DNA of 64,000 bases, taken from positions 248,001 to 312,000 of the forward strand of contig JAIXWQ010000012.1 of NCBI GenBank assembly GCA_027491195.1, written 5' to 3'. Of the stretch, positions 59,310 through 64,000 are shown piece after piece (position 1 is the first letter of the stretch; every line of letters starts with the position of its first letter). The notes under the pieces were generated by a model. That model did no database searches. It was not told the DNA's origin and saw nothing but the letters and a program-made list of their open reading frames with translations. Made by a program: the position numbers and the translations under genes. The stretch is from Cytophagaceae bacterium (GTDB taxonomy: Bacteria > Bacteroidota > Bacteroidia > Cytophagales > Spirosomataceae).

Positions 59310-60188
59310 ATGTTGAAGTATGTGGTTTTATTCTTCGCTTTGGCGATCGGTATCACAAGTTGTTCTGTAGATAATCCTGTAGAACAGGAGGTTGCCAAGA
59401 ATGATACGGATATTCAAAATTACCTGAAGCAACGGAACTTATCTTACTCGAAAACGGCCGATGGAATGTATTATTCTATCACCCCTTCCGGCGCAACTAA
59501 AGCTCCCACAGCCACCGATTTAGTGACTTTGCACTACAAGCTAAGTCTGTTAGATGGGACTTTCGTGGATTCTACTTCTCGAACAGCTAGTCAATCGAGA
59601 TCGATTATTTTCGGAGTATCTCAAAGCATGTTTACTTTACCTGTTTCGCTCATGAAAGCAGGGGATAAAGGTACTTTTTTACTTCCCTCTTCTTTAGCTT
59701 TTGGTGGTAATACCTTTGGGAATGTTCCTGCTTTCGCTGTCATCAAAGCGGAGGTAGAAGTGCTTTCGATCAAGAACCAAGAAGATCAAATTACGGCCAT
59801 GCAAAGCACGTATGGATTTACAAGTCCCGAGAAAACCTCTTCAGGTTTAGTTTTCCAAAAAACGCTAGAGAATCCAACGGGTGCTGCGGTTGTTAATGGA
59901 CAATTGGTGAAGCTTAACTACCTAGGTCGTCTAGGCTATGGTTATATCCAAACAGATGCAACCAATAAGGTGATTTACGATTCTAAATTCGGTTCTGGTA
60001 CCTTGACCTTCACGGCAGGCGCTGGTCAATTAATCCCTGGTTTCGAGGAGACCGTGCTAAAAATGAAAGTGGGTGAGAAAGCGAAAGCGATTTTGCCTTA
60101 TACCATCGCATATGGTACCGCAGGTAATTCCACCATTCCGGGTTATTCGCCATTGTACTTCGAAATCGAGGTAGTTTCAGCTCAATAA
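59310..60188 (+). CDS. FKBP-type peptidyl-prolyl isomerase lipoprotein (third of three)
   Basis: A 292-residue lipoprotein (GITSC, Cys18). The N-terminal FKBP-like half (DLVTLHYKLSLLDGTFVDS, MKAGDKGTFLLPSSLAFGG) is unusually complete. The C-terminal half (GQLVKLNYLGRLGYGYIQ, LIPGFEETVLKMKVGEKAKA, LPYTIAYGTAG) is more diverged, with an insert after the first strand. ATG 59310 lies one base after the stop of the second gene; a longer in-frame start would run back into it. The stop overlaps the start of rdgB by one base. Confidence 0.86.
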   Translation: MLKYVVLFFALAIGITSCSVDNPVEQEVAKNDTDIQNYLKQRNLSYSKTADGMYYSITPSGATKAPTATDLVTLHYKLSLLDGTFVDSTSRTASQSRSIIFGVSQSMFTLPVSLMKAGDKGTFLLPSSLAFGGNTFGNVPAFAVIKAEVEVLSIKNQEDQITAMQSTYGFTSPEKTSSGLVFQKTLENPTGAAVVNGQLVKLNYLGRLGYGYIQTDATNKVIYDSKFGSGTLTFTAGAGQLIPGFEETVLKMKVGEKAKAILPYTIAYGTAGNSTIPGYSPLYFEIEVVSAQ

Positions 60189-60787
60189 TGCATCCAGTTC
60201 TTTATTTAGCGACCCAAAACAAGCACAAAGTCGAGGAGCTTAGCTCTTTACTTCAAAATCACTTTACGGTTCGCGATTTAAGCACACTTAAACTCACCGA
60301 GGAGATTCCGGAGACGGGATCCACCTTAGCTGAAAACTCCCTACAAAAAGCGCAATATATCGCCGAAAAATATCAGGTCACTTGCTTAGCTGATGACTCT
60401 GGATTAGAGGTAGATAGCTTAGGCGGTGCTCCCGGTGTGTATTCAGCTCGCTACGCGGGAGAGCCTAAAAACGATCAAGCTAATCTGAAATTGCTGTTGC
60501 AAAATCTACAAGGAAAGGATGCTCGAAATGCGCGTTTTGTGACCGTTTTAACCTACCACCATCAGGGAGTTTACCATCAATTTGAGGGTGAGATAAAAGG
60601 AGAAATCGTAGAGGCCCCAAGGGGTAATCAAGGTTTTGGATATGATCCTGTTTTTCAGCCTGAAAAGGAAAACAGAACCTTCGCTGAAATGTCCTTGTCA
60701 GAAAAGAATCAAATCGCCCACCGGGCGCGTGCTTTGGAGAAATTCAAAATCTTCTTAGACGAAATACAGAAATGTGCCGACGAATAG
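60188..60787 (+). CDS. rdgB: non-canonical purine NTP pyrophosphatase (RdgB/HAM1)
   Basis: Cleans dITP, XTP and similar bad nucleotides from the pool. The 199-residue protein has YLATQNKHKVEELSS, the substrate block CLADDSGLEVDSLGGAPGVY SARYAGE (shown in two parts), the Lys-rich active region and GFGYDPVFQPE. Length is standard. It is translationally coupled to the third FKBP gene (one-base overlap). ndk, another nucleotide-pool gene, lies on the other side of the FKBP block but in the opposite direction. Confidence 0.95.
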   Translation: MHPVLYLATQNKHKVEELSSLLQNHFTVRDLSTLKLTEEIPETGSTLAENSLQKAQYIAEKYQVTCLADDSGLEVDSLGGAPGVYSARYAGEPKNDQANLKLLLQNLQGKDARNARFVTVLTYHHQGVYHQFEGEIKGEIVEAPRGNQGFGYDPVFQPEKENRTFAEMSLSEKNQIAHRARALEKFKIFLDEIQKCADE

Positions 60788-60808
60788 CATAAAATTCGTT
60801 TAGCTTGC

Positions 60809-60816
60809 TATTTTTG
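60809..60816 (+). promoter_or_regulatory. -7 element (TATTTTTG) upstream of the DUF5686 gene
   Basis: A perfect TAnnTTTG match 28 bases before ATG 60844, in the 56-base gap after rdgB. No clear -33 TTG. Confidence 0.42.
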
Positions 60817-60843
60817 TAACGTTTGCACAATAATAACCCTTAG

Positions 60844-63363
60844 ATGAAATTCAAATTCAGCATTTTGCTGGCTTTATTCTTGTCGTTCGCTGTATTACCG
60901 GTTTTTGGTCAATATGTGATCAAAGGTCGCATTACTGATGCGAAAAATGGGGACCCTATTCCTTTTGCCTCTGTGGGATTCGTGGGAGTGAGTCAAGGTA
61001 CTACGACTAATTTTCAAGGGGAATTTACCTTAAACTCGAAGTTTACAGCCGATAGTCTATTTGCTTCTTTTGTCGGTTATAAGAAACGTGTGAAGAAAAT
61101 TACTAGAGCGGCTAAGTGGCAAGAGGTTGATTTTCAATTAGAGCCCACGGGTCGCGAAATGGCCGAAGTAAAAGTTTATTCAGGCGAAAATCCAGCTTTT
61201 AAAATACTTCGAGGAGTCATTAAAAATAGAGAAAAGAACGATCGTTCGAAATTAACCGCCTACGAATATGATTCCTACGCTAAGATGGAATTAGATGTGG
61301 ACAATATATCCGAGAAATTCAAGGAGAGAAAGGTAATGAAGGATATCGCTCAGGCGATTAAGAAGTTTGAGAAAATAGCAGGGGAGGATGGCAAATTAAT
61401 TATACCTACTTACATATCAGAATCGGTTGGGAAGTTCTATTACCTAGAAAGTCCACAGAGAAAAAAGGAGACGATTTTTAAAACGAATATTAAAGGGGTA
61501 GGTGTAAAAGATGGCTCCTTGATTTCACAATTAGTAGGGGGTAATTTAGTCGCTAATTATAATTTCTACCAAAACTATGTTGGCTTTTTCGGTAAGGATT
61601 TTGTTAGTCCAATCGGGGAAAATTGGAAAGGGAGTTATAGCTACTTTCTCGGGGATACCGTCAATGTGGATGGCCACATATGTTATCAGCTAGATTTTGA
61701 CCCTAAAAATCCGATGGATTTAGTCTTCAAAGGCCAAATGTGGGTGGATACCACTTCCTTTGCCTTAGTTCAAATTGATGCGTCGGTAGATAAGGGAGCG
61801 AATTTGAATTTTATCGATAAGATTAAAATCTCACAAGAATTAGAACAAACGAGTTCTGGAGCCTGGTTACCAGCACGCACGCGATTTCTGATCGATTTGG
61901 AAGAAATCACGAAAGGTAGTGCGGGGATGTTATTAAAGATGTACATCTCTAATAAGGATTTTGTGGTGAATAAACCTCACGAGCTGGGATTCTATGATTT
62001 AGTGACCGAAGTGGCAGAGAATGCGATGCAGCCTAATCCGGAGTTTTGGAAAAATGCGCGACACGAGCCACTAAGCACGCAAGATCTGATGGCGTCTGCG
62101 TTAATTGATTCCGTCCAAAACCTTCCCGTAGTTCGCACTTACGTCGAGATTGCAGAGATTATTTTGAGTGGTTACAAGAAGTTTAATGACATTGAAGTCG
62201 GTCCTTATGTTTCTAGTTTTGCCATCAATAAAATTGAAGGAGCTCGCTTTAGACTAGGCTTTAGAACCAATGCGAATTTCGATAAGCATTGGATTTTGCG
62301 CGGGAATGTGGGATTCGGGACAAAAGATTTAATTCCCAAATATGCCGTTGAAGTAAACTATCTTTTCTCTAGAAAGAAGTGGACCGTTGCAGGTTTAAAA
62401 CATTCCTATGATATCGAGCGGGTAGGTTTAACACCAGAGCTCATCGGGGATAATAAATTGTTTTATTCCTTCACCCGTTGGGGAGCGTTTTCTGGTGCAT
62501 TTTTCAGACGAGAATCTGAAGCCTTTTTCTCCTCAGAAATCACGAAAGGCCTTCGAGTTACGACCTCACTGAATACCCGGTCCTTTGATCCTTTATTCCG
62601 TTTTCAGTTTCGTTTGAATCCGGAATTAGGCCGCGCATCTGCCGTTCAAGACTATTACCAGGAAACGTTTGCGACGGTAGAGTTGCGTTTTGCGAAAAAC
62701 GAGACTTTTATCATGAATGGAAATGAGCGGATTACCTTAGCAACGAAGCGTATTCCGGTGGTTACTTTTAAATACCAACACGGCTTCAAAGGATTTTTAG
62801 GAGGTGATTTTAACTACGATCGCTTCACCTTGAAAGCGTATCAAACCTTTCGTGTAGGATCCTTAGGTCGTTCCGATTATACCTTTACAGCGGGTTATAC
62901 ACCTTCGAATTTACCAGCTCCTTTGTTGTTTCCACATTTAGGTAACGAAACTTTCTTTTTCGTACGCTCTGCGTATTCCACGATGAGCTATTTTGAATTT
63001 GTGAGTGATCGCTATGCCTCTATTCAATACAATCATAACTTCGATGGATTGCTCTTTAATCGCATCCCACTTATCAAGAAATTGAAGTGGAGGTTAATTG
63101 CTTCAGGTAATATTTTGATGGGAAGTCAACGGGCAGCGAATCATGAGATTATGCGGGATGTAAATAGCCCATTGCGCTCTAAATTCCTAGATCAATATGC
63201 CTTTGATTCCTTAGATCCGAATAAGCCTTTTGCAGAGGTAGGTTATGGTATTGATAATATTTTCAAGATTTTACGGGTTCAGGCCTTTCATCGTTTGACC
63301 TATTTAGATCACGGTAATCCCCAAAAATTCAGGCTAATGGCCTCCGTTAATTTCTCTTTTTAG
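60844..63363 (+). CDS. DUF5686 outer-membrane protein with carboxypeptidase-regulatory-like domain
   Basis: An 839-residue protein with a signal peptide (ending near LPVFGQ) and a short N-terminal Ig-like module of the CarboxypepD_reg-like type (YVIKGRITDAKNGDPIPFAS, then TTTNFQGEFTL). The DUF5686 body follows, with a long beta-rich C-terminus ending in a terminal strand and final Phe (LMASVNFSF), as expected of an outer-membrane barrel. Members are common in Bacteroidota, and their role is not known. It lacks a TonB plug, so it is not a SusC-type receptor. It is probably transcribed from its own promoter. Confidence 0.85.
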   Translation: MKFKFSILLALFLSFAVLPVFGQYVIKGRITDAKNGDPIPFASVGFVGVSQGTTTNFQGEFTLNSKFTADSLFASFVGYKKRVKKITRAAKWQEVDFQLEPTGREMAEVKVYSGENPAFKILRGVIKNREKNDRSKLTAYEYDSYAKMELDVDNISEKFKERKVMKDIAQAIKKFEKIAGEDGKLIIPTYISESVGKFYYLESPQRKKETIFKTNIKGVGVKDGSLISQLVGGNLVANYNFYQNYVGFFGKDFVSPIGENWKGSYSYFLGDTVNVDGHICYQLDFDPKNPMDLVFKGQMWVDTTSFALVQIDASVDKGANLNFIDKIKISQELEQTSSGAWLPARTRFLIDLEEITKGSAGMLLKMYISNKDFVVNKPHELGFYDLVTEVAENAMQPNPEFWKNARHEPLSTQDLMASALIDSVQNLPVVRTYVEIAEIILSGYKKFNDIEVGPYVSSFAINKIEGARFRLGFRTNANFDKHWILRGNVGFGTKDLIPKYAVEVNYLFSRKKWTVAGLKHSYDIERVGLTPELIGDNKLFYSFTRWGAFSGAFFRRESEAFFSSEITKGLRVTTSLNTRSFDPLFRFQFRLNPELGRASAVQDYYQETFATVELRFAKNETFIMNGNERITLATKRIPVVTFKYQHGFKGFLGGDFNYDRFTLKAYQTFRVGSLGRSDYTFTAGYTPSNLPAPLLFPHLGNETFFFVRSAYSTMSYFEFVSDRYASIQYNHNFDGLLFNRIPLIKKLKWRLIASGNILMGSQRAANHEIMRDVNSPLRSKFLDQYAFDSLDPNKPFAEVGYGIDNIFKILRVQAFHRLTYLDHGNPQKFRLMASVNFSF

Positions 63364-63412
63364 AACATTATAAAGACGAAAATTTAAACATTTCAAGAAT
63401 ATTTTTAATGTG

Positions 63413-63444
63413 TTTGATTTCGTAAACTCAGCGACCTATATTTA
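63413..63444 (+). promoter_or_regulatory. candidate promoter of plsY (TTTG-N20-TATATTTA)
   Basis: TTTG (63413-63416) and TATATTTA (63437-63444) are 20 bases apart. The -7 element misses the consensus only at its last base. ATG 63466 follows 21 bases later. Confidence 0.55.
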
Positions 63445-63465
63445 CAAGGTTCCAATCCAAAATAT

Positions 63466-64000
63466 ATGCTTTTAATACTTGTAGGGCTCAGTTTATTAAG
63501 TTACCTGTTAGGATCAATTCCGACGGCAATTTGGTATGGAGACCGTTACCATGGTATCGACATTCGTCAGCACGGTAGTGGAAATGCAGGTGCGACGAAC
63601 ACCTTCCGGGTGCTAGGTAAAAAAGCGGGTAGCATTGTGTTATTTGTGGATGCCTTGAAAGGATTTGCGGCAGCAAGCTTAGCGACGGTTTTATATACTT
63701 TCAATTTAGTGGACTGGCAAACCTGCGTAACACTGAAGATTTTATTCGGCTTCTTAGCCATTATTGGACATTTACTTCCCGTTTTTTGTGATTTTAAAGG
63801 AGGAAAAGGCGTAGCTACCACCTTAGGAATGGTCATTGCGCTTCATCCCCAGGCCGCTTTAGTTAGTAGTTTGGTCTTCTTGCTCGTCTTTGGGTTTTCA
63901 CATTACGTCTCTTTAGGATCGATGGTAACTTCGTTGGTATTTCCACTATTACTTCAGTTTGGGGTATTTGGGAAGGAATTACCTATTTTGATTTATTTCG
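63466..64000 (+). CDS. plsY: glycerol-3-phosphate acyltransferase PlsY (3' truncated by window)
   Basis: The first 178 codons are visible and the frame is still open at the window end. PlsY transfers the acyl group from acyl-phosphate (made by PlsX) to glycerol-3-phosphate. It is a membrane protein of about 200 residues. The three family motifs can be seen: GSIPTAIWYG near the start, then HGSGNAGATNTFRVLG and FKGGKGVATTLG. The start ATG 63466 places the first helix (LLILVGLSLLSYLLGSIP) at the N-terminus. Confidence 0.95.
   Translation, partial: MLLILVGLSLLSYLLGSIPTAIWYGDRYHGIDIRQHGSGNAGATNTFRVLGKKAGSIVLFVDALKGFAAASLATVLYTFNLVDWQTCVTLKILFGFLAIIGHLLPVFCDFKGGKGVATTLGMVIALHPQAALVSSLVFLLVFGFSHYVSLGSMVTSLVFPLLLQFGVFGKELPILIYF

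Overview
The window reads as a stretch of chromosome from a Bacteroidota bacterium, most likely of the Cytophagales. This is inferred from several things seen in the sequence: near-consensus Bacteroidota promoters (TTG, about 20 bases, TAnnTTTG) and almost no Shine-Dalgarno sites; a type IX secretion (T9SS) sorting tail; Bacteroidota-typical families (DUF5686 and DUF5916 outer-membrane proteins, tandem FKBP lipoproteins, a SerB-SerA fusion); and the gene order DUF177-rpmF-plsX-fabH-efp-accB-accC. Base composition looks uniform. I see no insertion sequence, prophage, CRISPR array, tRNA or rRNA. Genes are tightly packed, and many convergent pairs abut or overlap by a few bases.

Layout. 1-2.9 kb: end of an acyl-CoA dehydrogenase, an M1 aminopeptidase, a terminator and a tiny membrane ORF. 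2.9-6.8 kb (minus): hemA-recX, then an aminotransferase-tyrA operon preceded by what looks like a complete tyrosine attenuator (promoter, Tyr-rich leader peptide, antiterminator, terminator). 6.9-14 kb (plus): an HSDL2-like SDR, a YheT hydrolase, the serine pathway (serB-serA fusion, then serC), a Gfo/Idh/MocA oxidoreductase, an SGNH hydrolase and a Nudix-like regulator; yebC converges on it. 14.9-23 kb: DUF5916 and DUF2911 proteins, a receiver protein, an MBL hydrolase, a HAD phosphatase, a T9SS metalloprotease and accD. 23-31 kb: a zinc-ribbon protein and Nif3 (minus), a Nudix hydrolase, a sodium:solute symporter, a PBP4-type peptidase, an APC permease and an exo/endonuclease-family protein. 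31-38.5 kb: rpmB, a ThiF/MoeB protein, rimO, a DUF1080 protein, an SMP-30 protein, prmC, lemA with two TPM genes, and gmhA.

38.5-45.6 kb (minus): a division and cell-wall block, murD-ftsW-murG-murC-ftsQ-ftsA, without the usual upstream genes and without ftsZ. 45.7-48.5 kb (minus): rplM-rpsI-rpsB-tsf. 48.5-53.8 kb (minus): DUF177-rpmF-plsX-fabH-efp-accB-accC, linking translation with fatty-acid and phospholipid initiation; accD (22 kb) and plsY (window end) belong to the same pathways. 53.9-64 kb: a PAP2 phosphatase and an ArnT-like glycosyltransferase, ndk (minus), then nrnA, three FKBP lipoproteins in a row, rdgB, a DUF5686 outer-membrane protein and the start of plsY.

Most of the window is housekeeping. 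The strongest unexpected signal is the putative tyrosine attenuator at 4891-5047. Next are two palindromic repeat regions (28273-28434 and 34125-34166), the degenerate Nudix box of the regulator at 13304, the isolated division cluster and the FKBP triplet.
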